This document shows, piece by piece, positions 14,926 to 29,500 of a DNA stretch of 64,000 bases (the stretch's first letter is position 1; each line of letters starts with the position of its first letter). The DNA is from Mycoplasma sp. 1578d (GTDB lineage: Bacteria; Bacillota_I; Bacilli_A; Mycoplasmatales; Metamycoplasmataceae), in the NCBI RefSeq assembly GCF_024582695.1, contig NZ_CP102081.1:310001-374000 (forward strand). The letters run 5' to 3'. Under the pieces are notes generated by a model. It worked only from the letters and a program-made list of their open reading frames with translations. It was not told the origin of the DNA and did not search any database. The translations under genes and the position numbers were made by a program.

Positions 14926-14967
14926 TTCTGGAAAAGTTTTCACAAATTCCAAAATCGCCTTTTTAGA

Positions 14968-14996
14968 TTGTTTATAATATAGATATCTTATATAAT
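14968..14996 (+). promoter_or_regulatory. Probable promoter of the A2-B2 operon
   Basis: TTGTTT (14968-14973), a 17-nt spacer, then TATAAT (14991-14996), about 60 nt before the A2 start. Spacing and -10 box fit the sigma-70-type consensus used by mycoplasmas. A second TATAAT at 14973-14978 has no good -35 partner. Upstream, AAAATCGCC (14951-14959) is shared with the region before A3. Confidence 0.6.
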
Positions 14997-15057
14997 AGTA
15001 AGATAATAAATTTTTAATTTAAAATGATAAAATTTTGAAAAAACTTTGAGGTGTATT

Positions 15058-18000
15058 ATGAAAAAATCCAAAAAAGCACTCGCTTCTCTAGCCATTAGCG
15101 TTGGAATTACAGGTGGAGCTGCTTTAGTTTCGGCTGGTGTGTTATTATCTTTACATAATCAGTATAAAGTCAAACCAACTCAGACATATTTTTTTACAGA
15201 GCTTAAAAATCAAGTTACCAAAACTACTAATGCATTAAAAGCTCTTTCACCTGAGCAAGTTCAAAATGAACAGATTAAAAATTTAAAGAATGAAATTGAT
15301 TACGCCAATCAACTTTTAGCTAATGAAAAATCTTCAATTGCTTTAATGCTTCAACAAAGAAACAAACTTAAACAAGAAACTCCTAAAGCACTTTTAAGTG
15401 TAGTCAATGATGAGCAAGAAGCTAAAAATTTAGTTGAACAATATTATTCATTAGTCAAAGATGTTGATTACCAAAGTATAGTAAATAACTCAAAAGATAA
15501 AGTAATTCAAGAACTTTCATCACCGACAAATAAAAAACAAGCTTTAAATGCTTTTTATGAAATGATTGATCCATTGATTGCTCAGCAAAATGACTTTTCG
15601 TTTGAACTAGAAACTAAAATTTGAACTAATCATGAACAATTAATCAAAAACAGCTCAACTCAGTTTAGTGCACAAGAAAAAAGTGCGCTTCTTTCAACTA
15701 TTGAGCAAATTTTAAACTTACTTCACCAACCACAATACTCACGTGATGCAGTGGTGACATATGAAAAAGTTTTTGATGAAATGGTTGATAAACTCTCACA
15801 AAACAAAGAAAAAGAAAATAAATCACTCAATAACTTTTTAGAAAATGTAATCAGAGTTCGAAGTGAAGTTAATGATTTAAAAATTGACGATTCTCTAAGA
15901 GCGAATTTTCTAGAGCGAATTGATAATTTTAAAAATATTGCTCTAAGTGATTCACCAAGCTTAGCTCTTACTAAATCTGAAGAAATTGTTTTTTTAAATG
16001 ATTTAGTTAATAATCAATTATCCACTTTAATTCAAGAATCGCCTGATATTGATAAATTACGTCAAACACTTTCACAAAATTTAGCAAATCTTAAATCAAC
16101 CCAGTTTATTCCAGCTGTGCATGATCTAGTTCAAATGCATATTGAAAAGATTTCTGCGAATCCAACCGATACTCAAGTTGATCTTTTAAATAGTATTGCT
16201 CAAGTTAATGATTTATCAAGTACAGTTAAAAACATTGAAAAATTAATTGACACTATTAACATTGAAACTAATAAATATTTAAATGAAAAAAATCTAGCCC
16301 AAGCTGATGTCCAAGCTTTTGATAAGCAACTTGATACTATTGTTAAATCCAATTTTGAAAATATTAATGATTATTTAACAAAATTAAATCAATTACACAA
16401 TAACATTTACGACAATGTCCTTTTAGGCTCAGTCTTTAAAAACTCACTAAAAAAACTTAATGATCAAATCCTTGAATCAATTGATAAGGGATTTGATGTT
16501 GATAAAAACGCATTAAGTCAAATGTTATTGACCGTACAAAACATTCTTAACTCAAACCCTTCAATCAAAGATCTTAACGATACTTTAAGGGTACAAAGTA
16601 ACTTACTTAGAGAGACCAACCGGAAAGAACTTAAGAATTGATACGATTCGGCTGTTTTAATTCTTGACGACACTACCAATGACATTGATGGAAAAATTAA
16701 AGATAAACTCAAGTTCTTAAACTCTCAAGCAATTAAACTCATTCCACAAGATTCAACTGCTATTCGTGAAGAATTACAAATTCTAATTCGTCAATATCGC
16801 GAAGAAATTGCAAAATCTCACATTAGCGAAGGGTTACAAAAAACTTTACTTCAATATTCACGTACCAAAGATGATCTGTTTGGTGTTTTTGGTGCTACTG
16901 ATGGTAAAATTAATTCGCCTTTTGGAGCTAAATTACTTGAACAAGCTCAAGAACTTGCTAAACAAGCTAAAATTATTGCTCAAAATCCAGGTCTAACTCA
17001 AGCTCAAAAAGAAGAAAGATTTGTTCAAATTCAAAAACAACTGATTCAACTTGGAGAAAATGCTCAAAAATTCAAAGAACTTGAAGCTCAAGTAGCTCTT
17101 GGAGAAGAAACGATTGCTTCATCGAATGGTAGAAAGGCCGAACAAGTTTATTTAGAAAAAGAAACTCTTGCGATTAATAAAATCAAAAACAAAATTCTTG
17201 AAGCCTTAAATAATGGCTCAAGTGCAAATGATTTAGACGATCTTAAAGATCAAATGACTCAAGCAATCAAGGATTATAAAGATAAACAGGCCGAATATCA
17301 AGGTGGCCAAGCATTAAAAGATTATTTTAAACAAATTAACGATGCTTTTGCTCCATATTCACTTGGCGGTGCACCAACTACAATGCAAAAGAAATTGCTT
17401 GATAAGCTTAGTGAGTACCAAAAGCAACTAGCTTCAACTACTCTAACCCCTGGACAACGTGATGTCCTTAATGAGCAAGTGCTCAAGTTAATGGAAGTTG
17501 TTCAATCAGCCAAAGATTTAGAAGTCAAAAACAATGATCTAAAAAGCTTAGTTAACAATACTCAAAATAATAATTATGGCTCATTCAAACCAACTACTCA
17601 ATTTACTAATGCAACCAATTTAACTAATGAAGTGGATACTTATTTAGTTGATTTATTTAACCCAGATTTTGATAAAGGCAAAATTGCCACCTTTGTTCAA
17701 CGTTTAACTACTCAAAACTCTGAACTTGAGCTAGCTATTTCAATCGCCTTATTACAAAAAACTAATGCCACTATTCAGGCAAACAAGATTACTGATACTA
17801 ATTTACTTAATACAAGCCCTTACAGTGACATTAATAATTCAATTGAAAGTATTAATACTCAAGTTAATCAATTACTTAATACTCAAGACAAAACTCAAGC
17901 TCAAATCGATGGACTTGAAAGTTCGATCAAACACTATTCAAGGCTAGCTTTAGCTCTCAAGGCTAGTGCAGATAAGTTAAAAGACCTTAATGACCAAACA

Positions 18001-21000
18001 AATCCAATTGCTTATGAAGCGTTAAAAAAATCAATTATCAATAAACCAAGTAGTGGAACTCCGAATGAACCAGCAAATAGTTTAATTGTTTTTGGTGATA
18101 CCCCTTCGACAATAGATTTTAAAACTCGGATTTTAACTTCTGAACTTGATAAAGCTAATATAAGAGTACAAGCTGAAAATAATATCAAGCTTTTAGAAGC
18201 TGTTTACACACAAGCACAGCGTAACCACGCTATTTTTGATGATGCAGTTAGTGTATTTGATGCTAAAGTGGCTGATTATAAAAAACAAGTAGAACAATTT
18301 TATGCAAGTATAGTTAACTTAACCACCTTGCGTGATGAAATTGATTCTTACACTAATCGTGAAAAATCCATTCGCGATGCAATTCAAGCAGCTTGAGATA
18401 AAGCAATTTTACAAAAAACCACTTTACAAAATGACTATAATAAACTTAAAATGGCTGATGGAATTACTACTATTACCCATACTACTAAAGTATTTACTGA
18501 TTTTGGAACCTTGGTTAATGCTACTGATCAAAGTGGTAAGAAAACTACACTCACTCAAACCCTACTTGATAAATTGCAAGAACTTCCTCTTGCGTATGCC
18601 AAAGATTCATTTATTCATACTGCTGATCAAATTAATACTAAATTAGATCCATTCGCTACTTATTCAAGTGATATTACCACTCCTTATAGCAATGATTGAA
18701 AAACCATTATTACAAATTGAAAAAATGCTCTTAAGGATACTGTTAACACCTACAATGATGCTTCAGATCTAGTTAAAATTAAACGAGATTACCAAAAAAT
18801 CTCAGCTTTAAATTCGCTTATAGCTCAATTTAAAACCATTTTTGATTATTTAGATAATACTTCTAAATCAGACACAACTAAAAAGAATGTCCAAGTTTTA
18901 ACTACCCAACGCCCAAACAATACTTTATTCACTAAGTTAAATGATAAAAATACTTACCAAAACTTAAGTACAACTGATTTTTATAACAAAACTCCTCAAA
19001 ACATTCTTACTTTAAGAAACGAATTTAGAAACTTTTATCTTGATAACGTTTCAATTGAAGATGCCAAAGCTTCACAAATCACTAAGATTAAAGATTATAA
19101 AAAGAATGTTGATGATAAAATTGATGCAATTACTAATATTGACCCCCAATTAAAAACTCAAATTGATAATAAACTTCAAGATCTCTTAACACAAACTAAT
19201 GGTGTACAACAAAAAGATCAACTCATTACCATTGATGATGAATTAAGTAAAATTCAATTCAAAGAAGAAAATCTTAAACAACTCGCAATCAAAACTCAAA
19301 ATGCTAAAACCTTAATTCAAAATAATAACAGTGTCCCAAAAAATGAAATAGGAAAAAAATCAATTATTACATCAATTCAAAATATTTACACCAATTATCA
19401 AAATGATTATTTAATGCTTGATGCATTAGAAATGATTAACAAAGATAACCAACTTGAAGAAAAGATTGCTCTATTTAGTAAATTTAATCAAGTTTACACT
19501 CAAGTGCAAACTGAAAAAAATAATCTTACTATTCAATATGCTGAAGGTACTGGAGCACAAGGTACTGCTCAAGCTGGTTTAACAAAAATGCAAGGCTACT
19601 ATGATCATTTAACTCAACAATTAAATACATCTTCAATCACTCAATCATTAATCTATACTGTTGAACATAATTTATCAACCTTGCAAAAATTAATTCAAGT
19701 TCAAGGTGATAAATTAACCATTCAAGCCCAAGTGCTTAGTGATACTGATTATAATAATTACACTTATAAAACTGGTACTGCACCAGCAAATTATGGATTT
19801 GATACTGATGCTAAAAAACTTGCTGATGCTATTTTAAAAAGCATCCCTGATAATAGTAAAACTGATACTCAAATTGAAACAGAATTAAATCCTAATTTAG
19901 TCAATGAATTCCAACAAGCTTATGATTTATACCTAGCACGTAAAAACGCCCTTGATTTCCTTTACAAAGATGGACAAGTTGTAGCTCAGAATGGAATTAA
20001 AACTAAAGAAGTTGCGCAATTAAAAAATGGTAATAATGTTCAAAGCAAATATACAAAACTCAAAGAAAAAGCCGATGATTTCTTCCACAAACAAGCTCAA
20101 GCGATTCAAAACGCAACTGATAAAGCCACAATTGATAGTTCAACTTTACAAGCTGTGGAATTTGATGTTTTCTTTGATAAATACAAAAAAATTGCTGATT
20201 TAGTTGATTTAGGTACTCAAGCTAAAAATACAATTAATGCAGCAGGCACACCAATTTCTAGCGATACTAATGTTACTAATTCAATTACTAAATTAGATGA
20301 TGAAATTACTAGATCCGAAGGATATTATTACACTTCTAAAAACGACCAGGAACTTGATCGAGCTATTTTCTTACTCGAAGCATACACTGCTAGATTAAAA
20401 TTAGCTCAAGCTACAGCTCAAAAGCATCAAGAATTAAATAATTTTAATACCATTTCAACTAATGGAGAGTTTTTAAGTACTAATGCCAAAACTCCACTTT
20501 CCAATATCATTAATCAACCATTTACTGATTTAGCTAATGATCCAAATTTAGAAACCAAAGAAAATTACGATAAATTACTTGAAAAATATATTACTGGTTC
20601 ATCGAATACTTCGTATAGTATTGCTTTTGTTGATTCAAAAATTCTTCAATCTAGCATTCAAAAAGGTCAAGAATATTTGACTAGTTATAAAGCAAAAATT
20701 GCACAAAATCAGGATTATGAAACTCCAGAGATTAAAAATTTATACAACGAACTTGAAGCTAAGATCACCGAAGCCACTAATGCCTTAGAAAAAAACCAAC
20801 ATGACGAACCAGAAAAAATAAGATTAGCTCACGAAATTTATAATTCAAACAATGGAGCACTTGATAAAATCTTAAATGCCGAACGTGAAAAAGCTAAAAA
20901 AGCTTATGCTTTACACTTATCATTGGATAAATTTATCACTAACCATTTTGCTGGATCGAACACTTCTCCAAAAATGCAAGATTATAAAACAATAGCATTG

Positions 21001-23538
21001 GATCCGCTTGAAACCATTGATATTTCAACTGCTGTTAAATTAGAACAATTTAACACTAATTTAACTAATGCACAAGATAAATATCAAGACCAAAGAGTTG
21101 ATTTATTCAAATGAGAAGCTAATCGCTACAAATCATATAAAGAAAAGTTTGATCAATTTTATAATTTATTAAATAATAATCAAACTAATGGTGCTAATAA
21201 AAACTTTATTCTCGAAGTGACTGGAATTAATCAAGGAGAGTTAGATAATTATAATAATACAATTAACAATCCTCCGACTAGTGATGCCTTGCATACTGAT
21301 GCTAAGAATAATGTTGATCGGTTAAACCAAAACAATGCTGATATTAAAAATTGAATTAAAACTCAAACCCAAAATACTGCAATTGAACAAATATCTACTG
21401 TGGCTGATGAAATCTTTAATTACTACTCAAATCTTATTTCAATTAAATCAATTCCTTCAATTTTAATTAAATTTACCAATTTAAATAAAATCAAAGAAGA
21501 GTTAATGGATAGTGCTAATATTGAGAATGTTCGTAAATCACTTAAAACTACCCATTCAGAGACAAATATTTTAAGTAATAGAATTAATGCATTTATTAAT
21601 GAAATGGGTAATGCAACCAATAATGTTCAAACCACAATTAGAGCTGAAGTAAATGAAAGCAATGATTCATTTAGTAATGGAACTCCAGCAAATATTTCAG
21701 CTGCAAGAACTACATACTTTAATAATTATCAAACAATTGTTACCGCTCTAGCAAAAGCCAAAGACAAATTGCTTGAATTAGTGTTCGGAACCGGAGCTAG
21801 CGACCAAGACACACTTCAAAAAGTGCTTGCTAAATTTATTGATGGAGCTACTAATTTTGATGGTAGAGCAAATCTTGCTAACTTTTTAAAATATATTGCT
21901 TCACAAACCCAAGCAAGTCCAAATATTGCAGCTAATCAAGATAAATTTACTGTTGTTAAAAATGAATATAGAAAAATCTCTGATCCTTCTAAACAAAGTG
22001 AAACCGCTTTAAACAATCTCCAAAAAACTACAGCAAGTGATATAGATATTTTTGGAGCAATTACTAAAGGATTTGACTTAGCTTTAAAACTCTTTGATTG
22101 AACTACTGATCCAAAAAACACAGATTTATTCTTTGATTTTCTTACTGAAACTGTTGATGGAACCTTTAATTATGCCAACATTGTTGCCAAAGCTTCAACA
22201 ACACTAGAAAAATTTAGAGACATTATTACTGGCAATACCCTTAATGAGGAAAATCTTACTATTGATGGAACTGCATACAAAGGTAAAAAACTTAATGGTC
22301 AAATCGATGCAAATGGTAATGGATTACTCGGCAATTTATTTAATCAATTTAACATTTTAAAAGGAAATGATAAAGATTACTTTAATAGAGATAATGTTGA
22401 TGTATATTTAATTAAACCAACAAACCAAAATAATGCTCAATATGTCACATCACGTTTAACTCCTGATCCAAAAAAGAAAAAAGGATTTGTTAACCTTTAC
22501 TTTAAATTCCGCAAACCAAATAATGTCACTGATACTACTAGTGCCTTTAGTAATGTTGATACTTTTGGAGTTAAATTTGATAATGTGGGTATTGAGTTTA
22601 ATACAATTGATTTTCTTACTCTTAATAAAGAAAATATTCGAAATGCTAGTGCTTTAGATCAAACACTCTTCACAGCTGAAGAAGCTGGATGAAATAATTT
22701 AGAAGCACCATCTCGTATATTAAGTGCATTTAACAAATACTCACTTGTTAAAGCTATTGGTGATAACACTACATTTTATTCAGAAGATTGAACAAAAAAA
22801 ATTGACGAAAAATTAACTGGTGATCCAAATCAATTAACAAATTCAAGTCCAAGTTTTAGAATTAAACTTAATATGAAGAATCAATTTAGAGGTTATATAC
22901 AAAATTTTAATGATAGAAACTTTCAAATTTTTTGAAAAACACTAAACCCAAATTTTGTCTCAGATACTGGAATTCAATATCAAAACAGCCCCGATTATAT
23001 TAGTGAATTAATTTCGAGTGCCGATCAAACAAATTACAAGTGAGCACAAACTCACCAATATGTTTATAATCCCCAAAAAGATGCTGGTAAAAATCTCTTA
23101 TTCTTACCAATTGTTATTGGTGTCCCAGTTTTCAATACACATTCAAGAAATGGTGACCCATTTTCAATCATGGTTTTAACTTGACAAATTTTAATGCGTT
23201 TTGATAAAAATCCCACTTCAAATTCTCAAAACATTAGTTTAGGAAGTGAAAATGTACTTAAACGAGTATTCTTTGTGCAACGTACCAATAATGGTCGTAG
23301 CGGAAATGCTCCGACAGTTACCTCTGAAGGATTTATAAACTATGTAATGAGTAAAATTAAAGTTAGAGATTTAGAAGATTTAAGCTTTAAAGATTTAAGA
23401 AGTTCACGTCTATGAAATGCTGATCCATATGTTGAAGTAAATGATAAAGATTCAGGTCTAGGCGGAATCGGAACAGATGAATTTTATAATGCTATTGGAC
23501 CAAACGGAAAATTTGAAGTTAAAATCAAGCTTCACTAA
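15058..23538 (+). CDS. Giant surface protein A2 (family A), complete
   Basis: 2,826 aa and the best complete model of family A. ATG 15058 is preceded by GAGGTG (15048-15053). A TTG 12 nt upstream is in frame but lacks a ribosome site and would add a lone Cys to an otherwise Cys-free protein, so I rejected it. Residues about 8-31 are one hydrophobic helix after a Lys-rich start (MKKSKKA), with no lipobox. Conserved islands follow (YFFTEL, SSIALMLQQRNKLKQ), then more than 2,300 residues of predicted helix rich in K, N, Q, L and T. The C-terminal 445 residues (from about 2380) are beta-rich with many aromatics: LFNQFNILKG, NTIDFLTLN, FTAEEAGWNN, LLFLPIVIGVPV, QNISLG, and the end KIKLH. I saw no cysteine. 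Its closest relatives in the window are A1 and A3. Function is unknown; surface location is inferred. Confidence 0.93.
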
Positions 23539-23552
23539 TTAAGGAGGAAATC

Positions 23553-26500
23553 ATGAGAAAGAAAGCAAATAACAAAGTGAAAAAAGCAATCCTTTTTTCA
23601 ACACTAATCACAGTACCTAGTGCTGTTGGTTTGGGTGTGACATTATTCATGATTCACTCAAATGAACAAATTAATGCTGCCACAGTATACGGGAATTTTT
23701 TAGAAGGTGAAAATTTATTTAAACTTTATTCTCCGTTTATTCAAGCTCCAGAAAGTGAAAAAGATCAAGTTGCAAAAGCTTACGAACAAGCTAAAACACA
23801 ATGAAAATCAAAAGATAAAGGATTAGTTGACAAATTAACCCAACTTGATAAAGCTCAAGAAATAGCATTTAATTTTTACATTGATCACATCAATAAAATC
23901 CAACTTAAAGACCAAGAGCCATCTACTTTTTGAACTAAAATTGTTTCTAATCAAGAAGCTCGAATTCGTGAGCTTGATCTAAAAGAACAACTTACCCAAC
24001 ATAAAAAAGATCAAAGAATTAAATTCTTTGATGTTTTATATACAGCTAATAATGAACAAAAACAAGAATATTTAAAAAATCTTTCAGAAGAAATTAGTAA
24101 TTTAGTTGTTGCCCAAAATCAAGATTTAATGCCATACATTCAACTTTTAGAAGCAACAGCTAACAAAATTGATAATCTTCCTTTTCAAGGACTTAAAAAA
24201 AATGTGACAACTTCATTAACCCCACTATATTCACGGATTATCAGTGCTAATGTTCGTTTGAATGAAATCCAAATTGCATCACAAGATACTAAAAACGAAG
24301 TCGCTAAACTTAAACAAGTTCTTGATGGATCACAAACTGAAATCAATGAGATTAATGAGTATTTAAAACAAATTGAACCTTATGTGAACAATACTGCTTA
24401 TACTCAAACAGAAAAAGATAATGTTAAAAATTTTCTTGAATCAACTAAAAGTAATTTGGACTTAGTACTTACTAAAGCTGATATTAATCAGATTCACACT
24501 AATGTAATTACTTTTTATCAACAAATTTCAGATACCCAAAAAACTACAGCTGAAATTCAAAAAGTTATTCGTGAATTAAGCTCATATGTTGATAAATTCA
24601 ACCCAATTCTTAAATTTAATAAAGATGCAATTAATCAATTAATCTCTCAAGTAGCCACTATTAGCGATAAAAAAGAGCTCATTTCAGCTAAAAGTGATCT
24701 TTTCAGTCAATTTTATGCACTTAAATTTACCAATCAATTAATTAGTGAATTAAATCAAAAAGCCGCCTTAACTTTACAAAACAACATCATTAACAAAACA
24801 AAAGCAACTTTAATTAAATCGCAAATTCAGATTATTGTTGATCAAAAATTACCAATAAAACAACTTTCAAATGAGTTATTTGCCTTTTACAATACTCAAA
24901 CTCAAGAACTTGAAAATTTAACTTATTTAAACAATGAATTAAAACTCATTCAATCACAAATTGAACAAGTTAAAACCTTTAAATTTACTAATGAAGATAT
25001 TAAAAACCAACTTAATGAACTTAAAAATCAAGTGGTCAAAACTTATTCAACTTCAGTAACTGTTCCTTATTTAAGTGCAGTTAAAAATAAACTCAATGAA
25101 TCATTAAGAAATATTTTAAAAAGCAATTTAAAACAATTAATCACTTTGCTTGAAGAGCAAATTCGAATTGTTAAAAATTTAAATAACCCTCTTAATGCTA
25201 TTGTTGTGGATGAGGCTAATAAACTTAACAAGACTTCCCAAAAAATGGTGATGGATTTTAATCCAATCCCTTCAGCTGAATTAATTGAACAAATTAAAAT
25301 CTATAACATTAAGTTGCAAAATTTAATTAATGCCAATAGACAAACTAGTGCCGAAGATTATTCTAAATTTACTGATGATTATTTAAAAGAAGCTTTTTCA
25401 AACAATGATCCAAACTATGTTTTTAGTCAACGCGAGCAAAAACGGATTAATTTATACAATAGCTATAAAAAACAACTTGATGAGCTTCGTGCACAAATTA
25501 ACAATGGTAATGGAGACCCTGCTTTAGAGTTTCAAATTGATGAGATTGCTAAAAAACTGCAAAATCTAACTGATACAGCTAGTGATTTTCGGGCTTTATC
25601 TTTACTTGATAAGCAAGCTGATCAAACTATTAAAGAGAAAAAAACCAGTGCCAATGCTAATTTATTTCAACCATTTATTGACGCTGTTGAAAAGGCTCGT
25701 ACACAATTAGATGCATTATTTGAAAATCCAAACGCTACATCTGATCAAGTTCAAGAGGCACACAAAGCTCTTTCTAACGCATTAAAAGATCTTAATGAAG
25801 CTGACACTAAGATCTTACTTGAACAAAAAATTAGTGAATTTAAAAATGCAATTGATAGTAATTATCAAAACAATCTTTCCAGTCCAGGTGCTTCAGCTTT
25901 ACTTAAAAGATATAATGAATTACTTGAAAACGCTAAAGATGTTTCTGATGAACAAAAAACCAGCAATGCCATTACTCGAGCTAATCAATTAATTGCTATA
26001 ACCCCACATTTATATCAAGCCGAAATTAATAAAGAACGTTTATTGAGAATTATTGCTGAAAAAAGTTCAGCCCAATATACAGGCACCAAAACTAATACTG
26101 CTATTGTAGCTGGTCGTGATGAAATCCAAAAGGCTGATCAATTAATTGCTCGTTTAAATAACAATGATGTTCTTCCAAACCCTGAAGCATTTGAAAATGC
26201 TAATATTGAGTTAAATAAACGGGGTGATGAAATTTTACTTGCTTATGAGCAAGAAAAAATTGAAAAAATCAATCAACACATTCAAGGAACAGCCAAAGTT
26301 CAAACTAATGGAGCTAATAATACATACAAAAACTCACTTGAGAGCGTTAATAATTATGCAAATATCCAAAAATCACAACTTAACTTAGAACGTGCCAAAG
26401 CTGCTGGTGAAAAAATGGAACATTTGAAAGATTTAGCTGATCTTTCTTCAGAATTATTAGGTTCATACAATCAATATATCGGAGATAATTCAGCTAAATC

Positions 26501-29500
26501 ATTATCTGATTATATTGCAACTGTATTAAGTACTAATGATCTTTCAGTTGGAGATACCAATGATCAAATATTGGCTAAAGTTAATGCTTTAAGCAAAGCG
26601 GCAGGAATTATTCGAGCTAAAAAAGAATTTTTAGAAGTAGCACAAAAATTAAGAGCAGTGTTTGAGAAAAACAAAGATTGAAAAATTTATCATTCACTCA
26701 AACCAGATATGAATACAATGTATCAACAAATTGATGCTCTTATTTTTGATAATGATCTTACTGTACAACAAATTGAGGCTAAAAAAATCAAGTTTGAAAG
26801 CAAAATCAAATTATATGAAACTAAGAAAGCTGATCTTTTGAACGAGTTTAATCAAGCAGTTAATAGTGTTAATGCTAAACAATCAGAAATTGATGCTGAT
26901 ATAACTAAACTTAAAAGCAATCATGCTACATATAGTTTTGATACTTATTATAATGGCGCCAAAGCCACATACACAAACGATAAAGAACTCGCCCAAAAAC
27001 CAAATGTTGACACCAATGATATTAAAGCTCATGCCAATAAATTAGAAATTGCTTACCAAAAAGATTTAGCTCTAAATGCATTGAAAGAAATTGAAACAAG
27101 TGCTAATGCAACTAATTTTGGAACCACAGATTTACATAATAAAATCAAAGCTTCACGTACTAGCTTTGATAGTTCAGTTAAAGCAACATTAGGTTCAAGT
27201 GATCTAACCTTAAGTGATCTGGAACAAATTCACAAAAAAATTAAACGCTTTGCTCAATTATTTGACTTACAAAAACGAATTGCTGATTATGTTAATGCTA
27301 ATCCAAGTCGAGTTGCTTCATCAACTACTTCAATTGAAACTATTAAAAATGATACTGAAAGCTCGTTAGTAGCCGTTTCGGACAATTTTAACGAAATTGA
27401 TAAAAAATACAAAGACTTAGACGCAACTTTCAATCGAGAAGCCGATATTCAAGCAATACGTGAACGTATTATTGATAAATTAGAAAGCACTGGAGTAGCT
27501 AAAGGAATTGTTCCATTGCTTAATGATGAACTTGGAGCTTCATATGATAATGATGTTATCACTAAACTTAATAGTTATGTAACCAATGCTAAAACCACTG
27601 CTAACACTAGCACCTCACGTGATGAATTAACCCAGCTTTCTAATAAAATTGATGTCATTCATGATGAAGTACATGCTATTGCAACATTAGCCAAAAATGT
27701 TGCTAGTGCTCAAAACGTAATTACCACTCATGTTAATGCTCAGAATTCAAATCTAGTTAATACTTATTCATTAAAACTAGCTACATTAAATGCTCAAGCT
27801 AAAAATAGCTATTTCAAAGAAAACTCAGCTCAAGGTCAAAATAATATTTCTTTATATAATCAATTAAGTAATCAAATTACCTTTACTATCCAAAAATTCA
27901 ATGCATCAGTAGAATTAGCAAATAAGCTCAATGAAATTAAAACCATTGTTAATAATAACAATAATAGTTTTAATTTACAAAGCTTGAACGGACAACCCGG
28001 TATAAATAAATTAAAAGAAATTAATGATTATTTGGAAAGTTTTGAAACAGCCGCAACTAATGATGATTATAATCAAGCAGGTGTTGATAAAATTAATACA
28101 CTAAGTTCCAAAGCCACATCATTTAAGAATTTAATTAATGCCGATCAAGAATCATTGACATACGCTAATACGCTTGCAACTAATAATAAACTTACTTCAA
28201 ATGTTGATTTAAATGACGTGCTAGCACTAGTGTGAGATAGTATTCCACGGGCAAGTGTTTACAATAATTCAGTACTTGGAAAAGATACTGGAAACACATA
28301 TTTAGTAAATGATCTTTTCAATTTAAGTGGTAATAATGTTCAAACTGCTCAACAATACACTGAATTAGCCGATAAAATTCTTACCGAAATACGTACTAAA
28401 ACTAAAACTATTCAAATTCGGAACGCTTATCGTGATGCTTTACATACTCGAATTAGTAATCTTAAAAAAACTCCACTTAATGAAGTGATGTATAATGATC
28501 TAAGAAATGCTTTATTTCCGTATTTAGATAGTTTAGATGCACAAAATAATACTGCACAAACATTCACCACCTCACCAGATGAATCTGGTGATTTAAACCA
28601 ATTAAGCTCTAAAGTTGATATTATTTTAAACAAGCTTGATGAGTTAAAAATGCTTGCTCAAAAAGTGCATGAATTAAATGATGTTGCCAATAAGGTTATT
28701 AGCACTGATAATTTAGTCACTCAAAACAAAACTCAAGCTCAAACATTAATTACTAAAGCTAAAGAATATTTTAATAACACTGACAAAATGAAGCTTACTG
28801 GCAATGATTCAATTGCAAACCTGACTGCCCAAATTCAAGAACAGAATTATAAATTATCTGTCCTAAGTTCATATGAACAAGTTAAAAATGATCTACAAAA
28901 TGATAATATTTTAACCCAAAATGAAAAAGCAGTAATTCAAAGTAAATTAAATGCATTTAGTGCTGCATTTGCTATGCCTAATGCCAATGCTCAAAATTTA
29001 TTTAATACTTACTTTAGAAAAGAGACTGATCTTCCGGCTGGAGCTATGGCCAGTGAGAAAAACTCGTTGATTAAATATGCACTTGACAATGCTATTAATT
29101 TGAAAAAAGAATACAATCGTGCTTTAAGTTTTGTTGGTTTACAAGATAATAATCTTGATAATGCTAATGTCCAAACTAAATTTAATCAAATTACTACTTT
29201 AATTAATGGAGCAAATGGTGTTACAAATACCCTAGAAGCTCAAAACAATGATGAAGCGAAAAAAGTACAATTGCTTAGCACCATTAAACAAAATATCAAT
29301 CTTTTAATTGAGGCTAAGAAAGATCAAATACAAGAGCAGCTTACTGCTGATAATCAAATTAAAACCTTCTTTGATCAAACAAATGCAACCATTAATTCAA
29401 ATAGCTCACAAGGAAGCTATGTTGATGGGTTTGAACAAAAAGGGATTACTGATCTTACCAATGCTCAAAATAATCGGGCAAATCTTTCGTACTCAGAAGT

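Noticed and set aside
15046-15057. Upstream in-frame TTG start for A2
   Set aside because: It overlaps the GAGGTG ribosome site of ATG 15058, and A3 begins at the equivalent ATG with the same upstream GAGGT.
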